Source: Mikania micrantha (Eukaryota; Streptophyta; Magnoliopsida; Asterales; Asteraceae). Taken from it: a stretch of DNA of 64,000 nucleotides. This document shows positions 1 to 11,211 of this stretch, one piece after another; position 1 is the stretch's first letter; each line of letters starts with the position of its first letter. The position numbers and the translations under genes were made by a program. Location: contig CM018694.1 of assembly GCA_009363875.1 (NCBI GenBank), forward strand, positions 28,033,415 through 28,097,414, written 5' to 3'. Below the pieces are notes generated by a model. That model worked only from the letters and a program-made list of their open reading frames with translations, was not told the DNA's origin and made no database searches.

Positions 1-99
1 AAAGTAGTTTACTTAGTCTTTTCTTGTTAAGTTGTAATCACTTATTTAGTTAGTACATCATATACTTAAGAATTATAAATGTTTTAAGATGATTATACA

Positions 100-595
100 T
101 ACTTTCGATGGCAACATAGCAAGGTCGATGGGTATAACACTAACCGGTTAACCCTAACCAGCCCCATATACCTTACCATGTTCCCTTCGATATTGTAGTT
201 CCATTTGTGAACCAAATTAGTTGGTTCTTAGTTTAAATTACTTGGATCACATTATTGAAGTAATATCGATGGTCTTAGAGCTGAGAAGTGGGCATCAAAC
301 TTAGTAATATCGACCCAAGGCTGGAAAATGAGCTGCCGATATTGATAGTGTCGATGGACACTTAAACTCAGTAGTTCATCATCGATCTTAGGCAATATCG
401 ATGGCTTCTTTTTCCCCAGACCCTAGGGGAGCTTCGAACTTGCTAATCTCGATGAGGGTCTGTCGAGATTGTCCCCGTCGAACTTGTTAGAGTCGATGAA
501 AGTGGCCTGGTTTTTCCTAGGTCATCGATACTAATCATCTCCAAGTTCTTGTATCAATATTGATCCGTTCTTCCATCGATATTAGATCCAACCAT
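100..595. repeat. Dispersed TCGATGG / ATATCGAT motif array
   Basis: About a dozen irregularly spaced copies of a word close to 'atatcgatgg' occur here, for example near 107, 124, 261, 345, 383, 398, 446, 492, 522 and 578, some in opposite orientation so that they form small dyads. Spacing is irregular, so this is not a simple satellite. The array lies downstream of the minus-strand TATA-like site at 962-969, which would put it in the transcribed LTR leader. A similar array occurs at 48950-49210. Confidence 0.55.
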
Positions 596-961
596 TCCAA
601 ATATTTATGTTGATGTTATCCTATCTTGGAGAACTCAGTTTCGTGTAAATCTAACAAGTTTTGATGGACCAAAATCAAGTTCCAAGTTCACCTAGCTGGG
701 TTTTGAGAAAACTCCGAAAAACCGAAGATTCAAGCTCAGAATACCTTTGTTTCTGTTGATTCCAAGCCCGATTCTTTGTACTTTCGTGCAGGAAACGTCG
801 ATAGCTTCGTTTTGATACCAAATTTGAAGGATTTGGCTAAGAATTGGGGGAGATATGATGATTTTTGTGACGGAATTTTAGAGAGAGAAAGGGGTTTCGG
901 AAATGAGGAGTGAGAGAGAGGTTGTTCGTGTAATAAATGAATGAATTTAATGTTTTTAGGG

Positions 962-969
962 TTTATATA
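962..969 (-). promoter_or_regulatory. TATA-like box of LTR (minus strand)
   Basis: Reverse complement reads TATATAAA, followed downstream on the minus strand by a CT-rich stretch (complement of the GA run at 881-945), typical of a plant LTR promoter. The same order is seen at 9989-9995 and 49584-49590, which supports the assignment. Confidence 0.45.
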
Positions 970-1617
970 CCCGTTCTTGTTTCGTGTTCATTTCAGATGC
1001 TCGGTTCTTGTTTACGTTACTTTTACGGAACGTAACGCGTTATTTTACGTATGTTTATTAAAATAGTTTTCTTAAATCCTTTTTAATGTGGTTATTCCCA
1101 GTAAATGTTTTCTATTTATTTTCCTTATTTTATTATTCGAAAATGTTTGTTTAATACCGTTTCTTCATATCGTATTACCATCGCGCATATTCCTTCAAAT
1201 CGTCACCCGAACGAACACAACGATAGTTTAACTTTCTGATTTTTGTTTTCTACTTTTCAGTTATTGTTCAGAACGTTAAACCCAGAGATATGTTTGTGTG
1301 AATCGTCACCCACGCAAGCACACTGTCAGTTTATTATTATGAAACGATACTGAACTTTTGTTTTGAATTGGATTTCCTCACTGGCGGACTCAACTAAACT
1401 ACCCTATTTTCACATTGTTATGGATAATTTCACACTGTTTTCTTAATGAATTATCGGCCATCTGATTTCTGTTATTTATGGAAATCAGATTGCAACCAAT
1501 ATGTTCTTTGTCACTTGTTTTCAAACTGTTTTTCACATGAATTGTTGTAATTCTGTATTTAAATTATCATTCAAATACATACAACTGTTAAATGTTTCTC
1601 ATAGTTCTGATGTCACA

Positions 1618-2339
1618 CAAATGTTTAACATATAGTTACTTACACATAGTAATGGTGAAAGTACACATACCGTATGGATTGCCGGACGATCTGGTACTGG
1701 TTGTCACAAAACCCAATAAATTATCTTTTATTCGAGTTGTCGACATTCTTATAAATCAATACAAAATATTTATACATTATATAAATGACAATATTGGTTA
1801 GAAAACGAATCTTTTGAATATAATATATATGTAATTGATAAACAATGTATTCATATATTTTATAAACATACACGAACCTATTGGTCTTAAACAAATAAAT
1901 GTTTATATATTTAAAGCCACCAAACACTGGCAACAACCAATTTTGGGATAAACCAATAAACACGTAAGATGAGCGTAAGACAATATTTTATAAAACAATA
2001 TGTTTTCAAATGGATAGTGTACAAATTGTTATAAAATATCAAGTTTGTTTAAGGTATAATACTTGAAACTTACGTATGATAAATATGTAAAGCCTTGTAA
2101 GTTTTCATGTAGTTTGTATACACACCAATAAATGATATGTCAATCATAATAATTGTTATGTTTTGATAATTACAAGTGTTATTATTAATTATCATATTTT
2201 GATAATCAAAAGTGTCTATGACAAATGTCCATTCTTAGACAAATATAATCCCAAACAACAAAAAAAATAAATGGATCTTTTATGAGTATTATGAATATAT
2301 ACATAAGTGACGTGAACTTAGTCGATATAAATCAATGAA
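1618..2339. other. AT-rich intergenic DNA, nothing recognised
   Basis: About 720 bases of AT-rich sequence without a convincing reading frame, LTR terminus or RNA gene. It contains a small direct repeat ('tttgataattacaagtg' and 'tttgataatcaaaagtg' near 2163 and 2203). It separates the left LTR fragment from the truncated integrase at 2340. Confidence 0.4.
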
Positions 2340-3112
2340 TCAACAGATAGGTGGCCTACATTTCCTACCATAAAGAGCTTCAAATGGCGCCATACCAATG
2401 CTCGCGTGATAACTATTGTTATACGAGAACTCTACTAATGGTAAATGGCTATCCCAGTTGCCACCAAAATCGATGACACAAGCTCTTAGCATATCTTCAA
2501 GTGTCTGAATCGTTCGCTCCATCTGTCCATCCGTTTGAGGATGATAAGCTGTGCTAAATCCAATCGTGTTCCAAAAGCTTCATGCAATGATTCCTAAAAT
2601 CGTGCCGTGAAACGAGCATCACGATCTGATATTATGCTTAAGGGAATCCCATGTCGGCTAACAATATCATCTACAAAGATAGGAGCTAAATTCCGTATAG
2701 GGTGAGTTTCGCGTATCGGTAAGAAATGTGCTGATTTGGTTGACCGATCTATTATCACCCATACGCTATCATGACCACTTGCGGTTCGTTGAAGTTTGGT
2801 AATAAAATCCATGGATATATTTTCCCACTTCCACATGGGTATTTTTGGCTGTACTAACAATCTCGAAGGTCGTTGGTGTTCAGCGTTGACTTTTGCACAA
2901 TTAAGGCACTTGGCTACGTACTCAGCTATATCCTTCTTCATTCCAGGCCACCAGTACAAGACTCTAAGGTCTTGGTACATCTTGTCAGTACCTGGATGGA
3001 TTGAGTAACGAGACTTATGTGCTTCATCCATAATCGTCATCCTAAGATCATCTCTGTTCGGTATCCACAACCGATTCAAATAATACATCAACCCATCATC
3101 TTTCGTTTCCAC
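2340..3112 (-). pseudogene. integrase of element A, C-terminus missing
   Basis: The frame 3112-2594 holds the HHCC zinc domain ('HKSRYSIHPGTDKMYQDLR', 'CLNCAKV') and the start of the catalytic core ('MDFITKLQR', 'SIISDRDARF'). After a frame break, 2522-2340 holds 'MERTIQTLEDMLRACVIDF' with the catalytic Glu, and 'APFEALYGRKC'. The Ser usual before the Glu-Arg pair is replaced by the codon read as Met. Homology stops abruptly at about 2340, so the C-terminal domain is absent. Confidence 0.85.
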
Positions 3113-4376
3113 TTGTAATCAGCCCCACAAGAAATCTCATCATGCAGGCTTCCTTGAGCCACTAAGGTTTGTTGAGCTACCATAATATCATTGCAGAGAT
3201 TAGTGTGCACTCGAACACTATGGATTTGAACATGACTTTTGCGACTAAGCGCATCTGCTACTACATTCGCTTTACCGGGATGGTAGCGAATTTCAAAGTC
3301 ATAATAATTTAAAAGTTCAACCCATGTCCATTGTCTCATATTAAGTTCCTTCTGGTTCAGAATATGCTGCAAACTCTTATGATTAGCAAAGACTACACAC
3401 TTAGTACCATAAAGATAATGTCTCCATATCTTCAAAGCAAACACGACTGCACCAAGTTCCAAGTCGTGTGTAGTGTAGTTCTTCTTGTGGATTTTCAGCT
3501 GTCTTGATGCATAAGCCACAACCTTTCCTCGTTGCATAAGAACACAACCAAGACATTGATTGGATGCATCACAATAAACCACAAAATTATCATTTCCATC
3601 AGGCAATGTCAAGACAGGTGCATCACAAAGTTTCTGCTTCAGTGTCTGAAATGCCTCTTCTTGCTTCGGTCCCCACTCATAAGGCTTATCCTTTTGAGTT
3701 AAGGAAGTGAGGAGAACAACAATCCGGGAGAAATTCGAAATAAACCGCCGATAATAACCAGCAAGTCCGAGAAACGAACGAATCTCTGTCGGTGTCTTTG
3801 GTGTACTCCAATTCTTCACAGCTATAATCTTTGTAGGATCCACGTGAACACCCTTTTCATTGGCTATGTGTCACATTAATTGAACTTCCTTAAGCCAAAA
3901 TTCGCACTTGGAGAATTTTGCATACAGTTGCTCTTTCCTTAGGATATCCAAAATCAACTTAAGGTGTTGCTCGTGTTCTTCTTTGCTCTTGGAGTATATC
4001 AGTATATCATCTATGAACACAATCACAAATTTATGCAAGTATGGCCGGCACACACGGTTCATGAGGTCCATGAAAACTGCTGGTGCATTGCTAAGGCCGA
4101 GGGGCATTACCAGAAATTCGTAATGGCCATATCTCGTTCTGAAAGCTGTCTTGGGAATATCATCTTCATGAACGAGAAGCTGATGATACCCAGACAGTAG
4201 GTCGATCTTCGAAAACCATGCCGAACCTTGAAGTTTATCGAAGTGATCATCGATGCGCGACAACGGATATCGATTCTTAATGGTCAGCTTATTCAGTTCG
4301 TGGTAATCGATGCACATTCGGAATGACCTGTCCTTCTTTTTGACAAATAAGACCGGTGCACCCCATTGCGAATGGC
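3088..4376 (-). pseudogene. pol: reverse transcriptase and RNase H of element A (broken)
   Basis: The reverse transcriptase fingers and palm are read from 4317 to 3871: MCIDYHELNKLTIKNRYPL, 'GYHQLLV', 'RTRYGHYEFLVMPLGLSNAP' and the catalytic FIDDILIYS. A stop near 3871 and a frame change lead into 3843-3088, with 'SFLGLAGYYRRFISNF' (connection) and RNase H ('VVYCDASNQCLGCVLMQ', 'YASRQLK', 'THDLELGAVVFALK'). The usual FTDHKSL has become FANHKSL, losing an RNase H acidic residue. Order and motifs are those of Ty3/gypsy. Confidence 0.9.
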
Positions 4377-5020
4377 TTAGGCGAATGAATCCTCAGACAG
4401 TTCTTGCAATTGACTCACCAATTCATGTAACTCTAAAGGCACAAGCCTGTATGGAGCTTTGGCGACTAGGTTCGCACCAAATACTAAGTCAATTCGAAAC
4501 TCTACTTGACGCTTTGGTGGAATCCCTGACAAATCTTCTAGAAATTCTTCTGTAAAATCATGTACAACTGGAATGTCTTGAATGTTCTTGTCTTTCTCTT
4601 TATCTTCACTATACGCGCGAGAAAAGCTATACACTTCTTTCTTAAACACTTCTAAGCTTTGGTACATGACATGAGTCTAAGGCCCTTACTAGGAGTCTCT
4701 CCAAATACTCTCAGAGTTTCTCCCGACGGTAAAGGAATACGAATGAGTTTCTCAAAGCATACTATCTCCGCTCTGTAAATGGCCAACCAATCCATGCCTA
4801 TGATAACATCAAAGCTACCAAGATGCATAGGTATGAGATCTATCGGGAAAACTTGATCATTAAGATTCGTCGTACATCCAATAATAATAATGTCAATATC
4901 AATTAAGTTTCCGTCGGCCACCTCCACATTAAACGGTTTATCTATTTCGAACGTGTTCTACCATGCACAGATTCAAATTCATATGAAACAAAACTTCTGT
5001 CAGCACCAGAATCAAATAAT
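4377..5020 (-). pseudogene. protease region of element A (broken)
   Basis: Aspartic retropepsin region between gag and reverse transcriptase. The active-site motif appears as DSGAD near 4999-5013 on the minus strand; the downstream part (4927-4652) keeps 'PMHLGSFDVIIGMDWLA'. The frame changes again at about 4660, after which the linker to reverse transcriptase (4667-4377) carries 'PPKRQVEFRIDLV' and 'APYRLVPLELHEL'. At least three frames are needed, so no working polyprotein can be made. Confidence 0.8.
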
Positions 5021-5236
5021 ATCGAGGCATATATGTTTTTGATCAGGAATGTACCATTAACGACGTCCTGATTGGCTTGACAGCTGGAGCATTTAGTTGA
5101 AAAGCTCTGCCTCTTGCCACCCTTTGATTATTACCCGTCAGTCTTGGGCATTGGGTTCTGAAATGACCAACATCACCGCACTTATAAAAACTCTTGCCTG
5201 TGCTGGTGCAGGACAAAATGGTACTACTTGAAGTGG

Positions 5237-6303
5237 TTATGCATGAGGAGCAGGAAGTGCAAGCGGTGCAGGTTGTATCCTTTGTGCTTGCTGTGCACTC
5301 CTACATACATTGGCAAGGTGCCCATACTTACCACAGTTGTTGCAAACGCGACATGGTAAGTTGGGTGCATGATGATATCTGCTTACATTACATTGCTTAA
5401 TCACTCCAGCATGAGGTCTTGTGTTGGAGTTGCTGGATGATTTTTGACCAGCAGGTGTAGTAACAGCATAGCGTCTTGACTTTCTCTTCCGATTGCTGCT
5501 TTTGGACGAACTGGCTGGTTCAGTCTTGACTTCAGTTGATGTATCTTTTGCAGCGGTCTTGGTGTCAGTCTTCTTTGATCCCTTTCTTGTGGGTGTTCCA
5601 GCCTTCACATGGTTATCAGTCAGTGTAGCAGTTAGGCGGATTGTAGCTTCCAAAGTGGCAGGGTTGATAGCAAAAATGGTGTCTTGGATCTGCATAGGTA
5701 GACCGCCTATGTATTTCTCTATTGCTCTCTCCAAAGGTGTCACTAGATGAGGTACTAGTGAACTCAGCTCATGGAAGTGAGAAATGTAGATCAGATTCTC
5801 ACCACTATCTTGCTTGAGTTCCCAGAACTCAGCTTCAAGTTTCCTCATCTCACTACGAGGACATAACTCTGTGGTCATCAGAGTTTTGACTTTAATCCAT
5901 GTCAGTGCTAGGGCTGCATCAACTCCCCTAGTTTGCTTCTTGTCATTCCACCAACTTGGTGCTCTCTTTTGCAAAACACTAGTGGCATAGCGCACCTTCA
6001 AATTTTCTAGGCAGTCACTGTTAATGAAGGTGTTCTCAATACTCTCAAACACTGCAACAGACCAGTGGCTCCCTTAGCACCTGTAAATTTCGTCGGGTTA
6101 CAGGAGTTTAAGTGCTTGAAGGGGCAAGCAGGTGGGTTTGCACCACCCCTGTTCTGGTTGAGAGTCTGGTTGGCTTGATTCAGTTGAGTCACTAACCAAG
6201 TTATGAGATTTGCTAACTCGTGCATGCCAGTGTTGGCATTGTTTTTGTTAGCATCCCCATCATTGGTGTTTTTATTATCTTCGTTGTGATGGCGCGGCGG
6301 CAT
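5237..6303 (-). pseudogene. gag: gag of element A (broken)
   Basis: Retrotransposon capsid protein. Two overlapping frames carry it: 6303-6007 (N-terminus, starting MPPRHHNED) and 6052-5237 (capsid core with 'APSWWND' and 'ELCPRSEM', then a basic Ser/Lys-rich linker). A frame change therefore lies near 6007-6052. The C-terminal part holds one good zinc knuckle, CNNCGKYGHLANVC (C-X2-C-X4-H-X4-C), preceded by a Cys/His segment. A second knuckle in another frame near 5145-5190 has lost its first cysteine to Phe. Capsid and nucleocapsid function is lost. Confidence 0.85.
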
Positions 6304-6754
6304 GTTTCTAAGGATGTTAGAAACATGTTACTACCATTTACAACGTAATTCATACAAACTAAGATCACATGAGTTCATTTTTAATAGTTGGGATTACGTA
6401 TATGGAACTATACTTATCTCCTATCTGTATTTTCAAACTCATAATAGGCGCTAATTTCCTAATGTTATACTAAAGCATCCTAATTGGTCATATCTAATAT
6501 TAACTAAATGTTCCTAAATTTCAACCTTCTCCACCCCATACTAACACTAACAACCTCCTAATGCGGTGCAACAAGTTTATATATAAGGCATACGTATACT
6601 TGACCACGATCGTATCATCCGCCGTCCCACCACCGTTGCAATGCACCACGATTATGCCCTTGTTAGAAATTAGGATATAACATAAATTTCCCAAGTGTTC
6701 TACTTCACAACATTATCCTAGATAGGAAAACTATGAGTGAAGTATTTTTCAAGC

Positions 6755-6990
6755 TCTCTTTGACAACTAGGTTCACCTAATGTCTAAGTTCACCTGACAT
6801 CTAGGTTCACCTATTTTCCAAGTTCACCTAATGTCTAAGTTCACCTGACATTTAAGCTCCCCTAATGTCTAAGTTCACTATAGTTCCATGTTAATTCTCA
6901 ATGTCCATATCATCAATAGGGTTCATATCCTCACTAAGTTTCCAAATTGTCACTAAGTTTCCAAATTGTCACTAAGTGTTCATATCTTCC
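6755..6990. repeat. Short tandem repeats: 'aagttcacctaatgtct' and 'tcactaagtttccaaattg'
   Basis: From 6766 to 6885 a degenerate word of about 18-20 bases ('ggttcacctaatgtcta' / 'agttcacctgacatcta') repeats six to seven times. At 6930-6975 a second word, 'tcactaagtttccaaattg', repeats nearly perfectly two to three times. No coding role is seen; it looks like minisatellite expansion within LTR-derived DNA. Confidence 0.65.
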
Positions 6991-7127
6991 ATTAAATATA
7001 ACTATATAAATAGTATTCATAAGTGTGCATATCCATAATTTTCTCCAATCATTTTTAATAATCAATATCCAACCAAAATTTTCCATCATCCATTTCCAAC
7101 ATATCCTAGCAAAATCCTAAATTCCTG

Positions 7128-7450
7128 ACACTGACAGACCCCCAATATACCACAAATGATCTATGTATAGGGCATATGTAGGTGTCGGTCACAACCTATC
7201 CAGCCGCCAGCCCACCACCTTTGTGATATACTACGAGTGTGTCCTTGTCTGGTGATCACATATATATCAATCCTAAGCAAATAAGTATTTTCCCAACAAC
7301 ATTTCCCTTATTCGTCAACACTGACATCCACCCAATGTACTGTAAATGGTATATGTATAGGTCATACGTAGAAGTTAGTCGTAACTGCTTCAGCCGCCAG
7401 CCCACCACCTTTACAATACATCACGAGTATGTTTGTGTCAAGTTGTCAGG
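7128..7450 (-). repeat. Tandem pair of ~190-base LTR modules
   Basis: Two units start with 'cactgaca' (7129 and 7318), each followed by 'tgtatagg' plus a 'catatg/catacg' half, then 'cagccgccagcccaccacctt' with one or two changes, then 'acgagt'. The same unit recurs as a pair at 10525-10870 and, more divergent, in element C's LTRs. The copies are similar rather than identical, so the duplication is old. Confidence 0.55.
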
Positions 7451-8219
7451 ACACAACAATCACATAAAGAAACAAGTATCATATTCCATATATAATAAGC
7501 TTATGTCATATATATCAGGATTTCAGTTAACATGTAATAAACATACAAGCACATAATCCTGAATGTAGTAACTAGTGTATGAAATAATTCATAGTGAGGT
7601 ATCATATGGTTATAGACTAGGTCAACCATTTCTAGTAACCTAATTCCCTATAACCCATTCTATGATTCCAATCTATAACGCCTCGACCGATGGCAGAAAC
7701 GTCGGGATGCCACGAGGAACGTGTAGATTGTTCACAAGCTCATGGGCATCTAAAGCATCATCACATAACAATTAATTCATATAAAGTATTTACACAAAAA
7801 TCAAGTTTTTCATGATTCAATTTCAATGATTGCTCAAAAGATGTAGCTAAATTAACTAAATCCTAATCTTCATCGATCCAGTTAATTTAGCTAAGTTCGA
7901 GATTCTATGTGATGAAGTCCAAAAGATGTAGAGTTACCCTGCTCTACCTAATTCTCTTCATTTCTTGAAACGTGTAGAAAATCAAGTATCAACTACGGAG
8001 TAATTGGTGAGTAATCATAAGTTTTATATTCTTCAAAACGTTTACAAAAGTTTAAAGAATAATTCGTGTGAACCTGTTTAATAACACCAATATGTACCAT
8101 CACGACAACAACACATCAAGTCAAATAAGTCAAATAATCCAAATATTCACAAGTAATCATCCAAATATATTAAATAAATCTCAATCAATTATATCCAATC
8201 AACAACCATCAATCACCAC

Positions 8220-8425
8220 AATATTCTCAATATAAGATACCGCGGAAGACCTCAGTCAACTCAATCAACGGCGGAATCATCGCGGAGGACCGCAGTCAAC
8301 TCAATTAACGATATTCCTAAAATCATTATTATCAAGATTGTGCACTGCGGAGGACCGAAGTCAACTCAATCAACAATGGAATCACCACAGAGGACCGTAG
8401 TCAACTCAATCAACAATGACTCACT
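8220..8425. repeat. Tandem repeat 'gcggaggaccgcagtcaactcaatcaacg'
   Basis: Four units of roughly 45-60 bases carry the core 'cggaggaccg.agtcaactcaatcaac', starting near 8239, 8282, 8347 and 8389; later units drift to 'acagaggaccgtag'. This looks like a small minisatellite within the LTR. It is not a CRISPR array: spacers are not unique and the repeat is imperfect. Confidence 0.65.
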
Positions 8426-9199
8426 CAAAGTGTATCATCACATATTCTCAATTCATCCCAATAATCATATCTCAATAACAATCCCGGTTCCACACTTGTT
8501 ATATCAAAATCAGTTTATTTTGGTATACATGTTTCACCCCCGAGTTTAAAAGCAAAAGATTTAAAAAGGGGATTATTAGAACTCACAATGATGTCTTATG
8601 TTTCAGTGTATTGTAGAACACGTGCCCACTAGGTGGAATCAATCAATGACTCAACAACCCGTGTTATATTCAATATTGTTTACAACTTATAAGTATGAAT
8701 TATAATTTCGTAAGTTATCCTTAAGGATGGTTAACTTTTTATAACCATCTATTACTTATTTTGATATAACTCAGTTGTGATGTAATACGCTAACACTTAG
8801 CCAATAGAGGCTAAACATTAGTATATTGTTATCATATTCTTTGTTCACGTGTTTTAACTTAGAATATTGTCCATTAGAAATCCTAAAATGGTTATCATCA
8901 CTTCGAGTGTTTTTAATTAAGTATTATGTTATAAGAACATAATCCTTTAATGTTTCACTCAAGAGTTTAATTGATATCTCGTTAACTTACAATATTTCAA
9001 AAACTTTATAGTAAAGTTGACTAGTTTATTTTATAATTATCACCTTGTTATCTTGATCAATCATGAATATGTTATAAACCTTTGATATGTGTTAAAACTA
9101 TGTGTATAATTTAAAACACATCATGTTAAGGTTTGTCTATGTTTTTAGCCAAGGTTTAAATAATATAATGAAAGCATAATAACCCGATTGCACCCAACC

Positions 9200-9560
9200 C
9201 TCAAATGTTTCTCGTTTAACACTTGTTGAGTGTTCTCGATTCCTTGAGAGTGGGTATTCTCGAATTTGCTCCACAACAGAGATGGTTTCTCGAATTTGAC
9301 CCAACAATTGGGAAGGTTCTCGAGTTCCATGGTGGTTCTCTAGTTTCTTAGGGATAATCTCTAATTGTTGGAGTCCCATGAAATGGGTTCTCGAATTTTT
9401 TTGGCTATCCTCATAATGATTCTCGAATTTTGTCTCACCAAATGGAGGTTCTCGAATTTTATTATAGGAAAATAGGGGTTCTTGAATTTTTTGGCATCCC
9501 CCGTGGTGTTCTTGAATTTTTAAGAAAAGGATTCTCGAGTTCCTTTGTGGTTTTCTCAAA
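9200..9560. repeat. Array of 'ggttctcgaattt' words
   Basis: About a dozen copies of a 12-13 base word close to 'ttctcgaattt' occur every 25-40 bases, for example near 9233, 9256, 9291, 9317, 9388, 9420, 9450, 9478, 9510 and 9531. The array lies downstream of the minus-strand TATA-like site at 9989-9995, thus in the predicted transcribed LTR leader. The frame over 9137-9568 on the minus strand is only a translation of this repeat. Confidence 0.65.
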
Positions 9561-9988
9561 TTATTCATCTTTTACCTCCTTTGTTCCCAGATTTCCCGTA
9601 ACTTGCAGGTTTCCATAAAAACTCCATTTTTCACGTTATTTCTACTATAGTGGTTTCCTAAATCCTTATATTTCAAGTTGTTTATACCCAAATTATTCAG
9701 AAAACTCATTTTAATGTGAAGAAACTTATGGTTTACGTTCAAACTAAAAACCTTAAATAAACCCAAATAAACTCATAGATTTACCTCAAATCTTGATCTT
9801 TAGCTTGAACGGCTTGTACTTTTGTGTTCTACGCAAAAGGAGAAACGTTTTGGTACCAATTTCAATCCAAACGGTCAAGAATTGAAGAGTCTCACTTTTT
9901 GAGAATTTAGAGAGAGAAGAGTGAGGGGAAAAGCTTTTAGAGAGAGAAAAGGGTGGGGAAAAATGAAGAAGAAGAGAATTATATCCTC

Positions 9989-9995
9989 TTTTATA
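9989..9995 (-). promoter_or_regulatory. TATA-like box of LTR (minus strand)
   Basis: The minus strand reads GGGGTATAAAAGAGG here, a strong plant TATA match, followed at about 40-80 bases by the CT-rich complement of the GA run at 9908-9950, where transcription would start. Confidence 0.5.
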
Positions 9996-10524
9996 CCCCG
10001 TATCAATCCTGCATGCTCGGTTACGTTTATTTACGCGTTAATAATTTCATTTGCTCGGTAATCACTTAATTAATATGTTAAATTACGAAACGTTCTACAA
10101 AACGATTTCATTTAATAAAATGGTTTTATTTAAATCGGTTTAAGGTAGTAATTCGTAATAAACGTTTTAACTTCTTTTTATTAATTTAAATATCGTAAAT
10201 ACATTTATTTGGTTATCTCGTTGGAATGTGTAACTTACGTTTATAATTATAAAGATCGTCACCTTTATTATTACAACGCTCGTATCATATTCCAACTTGA
10301 TTTATGATTTATGGAATATCGTCTCAGAATATTATTCTTAACATTTGCATTCGTGTGAATCGTCACCCACGCAAATACATTATTAAGTTTAACATTTCTG
10401 GAATAACATTCACATTTAATTTATATTCGTGACCTCACCATTGCGTAATTATTTCCCAATCTCTTTCTCATCATTTTAATGAGATGTATTTATCAATTAT
10501 TCATTTCCCAATCCTTAATCCAAC

Positions 10525-10870
10525 AAAATTATATCACTGACACATCCATGATAGACCTAATTAAGTTTATGTATAAGGCTTACGTAGGAGCCGGTCGCAA
10601 CCTATCTAGCCGCCGTCCCACCACCATTTCGATAAACCATGACCATGTGTCCTTGACTATATTTAGTGACCAAACCATAACCTTTACCAACTCACACACA
10701 CCTCATATTTTCCTCACCAAATCCTCAACACTGACATACTCATGGTAAACCGAAGAATGTTTATGTATAGGGATACGTAGGAATCAGTCACAACTTATCC
10801 AGCCACCAGCTCACCACCTCTTCGATAGACCATGGGTGCACCCTTGTCTGTATTTGGTGATAGAATCCTA
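10525..10870 (-). repeat. Tandem pair of ~200-base LTR modules
   Basis: Units begin 'cactgacacatcc' (10530) and 'cactgacatactc' (10730). Each has a 'gtttatgtata.gg' core, a 'tacgtagga' segment, 'cgcaaccta' or 'cacaactta', then 'ccgccgtcccaccacc' or 'ccaccagctcaccacc' and 'gatagaccatg'. They match the pair at 7128-7450 in order and content. Confidence 0.55.
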
Positions 10871-11211
10871 TACAACTACAAACTCCAGTTAACCCATCTC
10901 ATATCATATTCATTCGATCGCGATAAACACTATGGTTCAGTCTAGTTATATTCCAAACTAACTTCCCCATTGTTTATGCTTTATAATCATATGTTCTCAT
11001 CAATGCATACCATAAATATTATCATCAATAAATCAAAGATTATTAAATTATCACAACAGGTTCTATCAATACAAGTTTATATTGTAAAGACAATACCTGA
11101 AAAATAGTGATGTTACAGAAAACCACCACTAACAAGCTCAAGAATAACCGCGGATCAGCCACTAAAACTCCTATACTGGCTCGTCACTAGTACAACATTT
11201 GGCAAAGGAGA

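Larger units (their letters stand above)
1..1617 (-). mobile_element. LTR fragment, chromovirus-like, minus orientation
   Basis: Noncoding. Its order of parts matches the LTRs at 15632-19683, 7674-11118 and 48900-49663: a short-motif array (100-595), a block resembling 'ttctttgtactttcgtg', a GA-rich run (881-945), a TATA-like site read on the minus strand, then two blocks containing 'cgtcaccc' (about 1200 and 1305), and a terminus ending 'gatgtcaca' near 1617. The left end lies outside the window, so no target duplication can be checked. It shares the TCGATGG-type array with 48950-49210, so both probably come from one family. The end at 1617 is an estimate. Confidence 0.5.
2340..6303 (-). mobile_element. 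Element A: degenerate, truncated Ty3/gypsy chromovirus
   Basis: On the minus strand gag, protease, reverse transcriptase, RNase H and integrase follow in the Ty3/gypsy order, but no single frame spans them. Gag starts with MPPR at 6303, as in elements B and C. The integrase breaks off near 2340, after the 'APFEALYGRKC' segment, so the integrase C-terminus, chromodomain, polypurine tract and 3' LTR are missing; sequence to the left is unrelated. The proteins resemble those of element B (29613-40031), so A is an old, broken relative. It is not expected to be active. Confidence 0.9.
6304..7673. other. Noncoding leader/LTR-like composite upstream of element A gag
   Basis: No coding region. It carries three copies of a module with a 'gtatagggcata' core followed by 'gccgccagcccaccacc' (about 6557, 7157 and 7340), and short tandem repeats at 6755-6990. 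Near 7655-7673 'ctatgattccaatct' resembles a decayed minus-strand tRNA-Met primer site (compare 'ctctgataccaatct' at 24546-24560). The 1.3 kb between that site and gag is much longer than the 170 bases in element C, so an insertion of another LTR piece is likely. Boundaries inside it are unresolved. Confidence 0.4.
7674..11118 (-). mobile_element. LTR-like block, minus orientation (boundaries estimated)
   Basis: Left end 'aacgcctcgaccgatggc' with 'cgtcgggatg' downstream resembles the element C LTR terminus ('caccccgagccggcggga'), and a decayed primer site abuts it. Inside, in order: a tandem repeat (8220-8425), 'cacccccgagtttaaaagc' (8536), an array of 'ttctcgaattt' words (9200-9560), a GA run (9908-9950), a TATA-like site, two 'cgtcacc' blocks (10258, 10350), a module pair (10525-10870) and a terminus 'gatgttaca' at 11110-11118. 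It may be the 5' LTR of element A or a composite of two LTRs. Confidence 0.4.

Noticed and set aside
8220..8425. Regular direct repeats resembling a CRISPR array
   Set aside because: Repeats are imperfect, spacers are similar to each other, and the context is a plant LTR; a minisatellite explains it.
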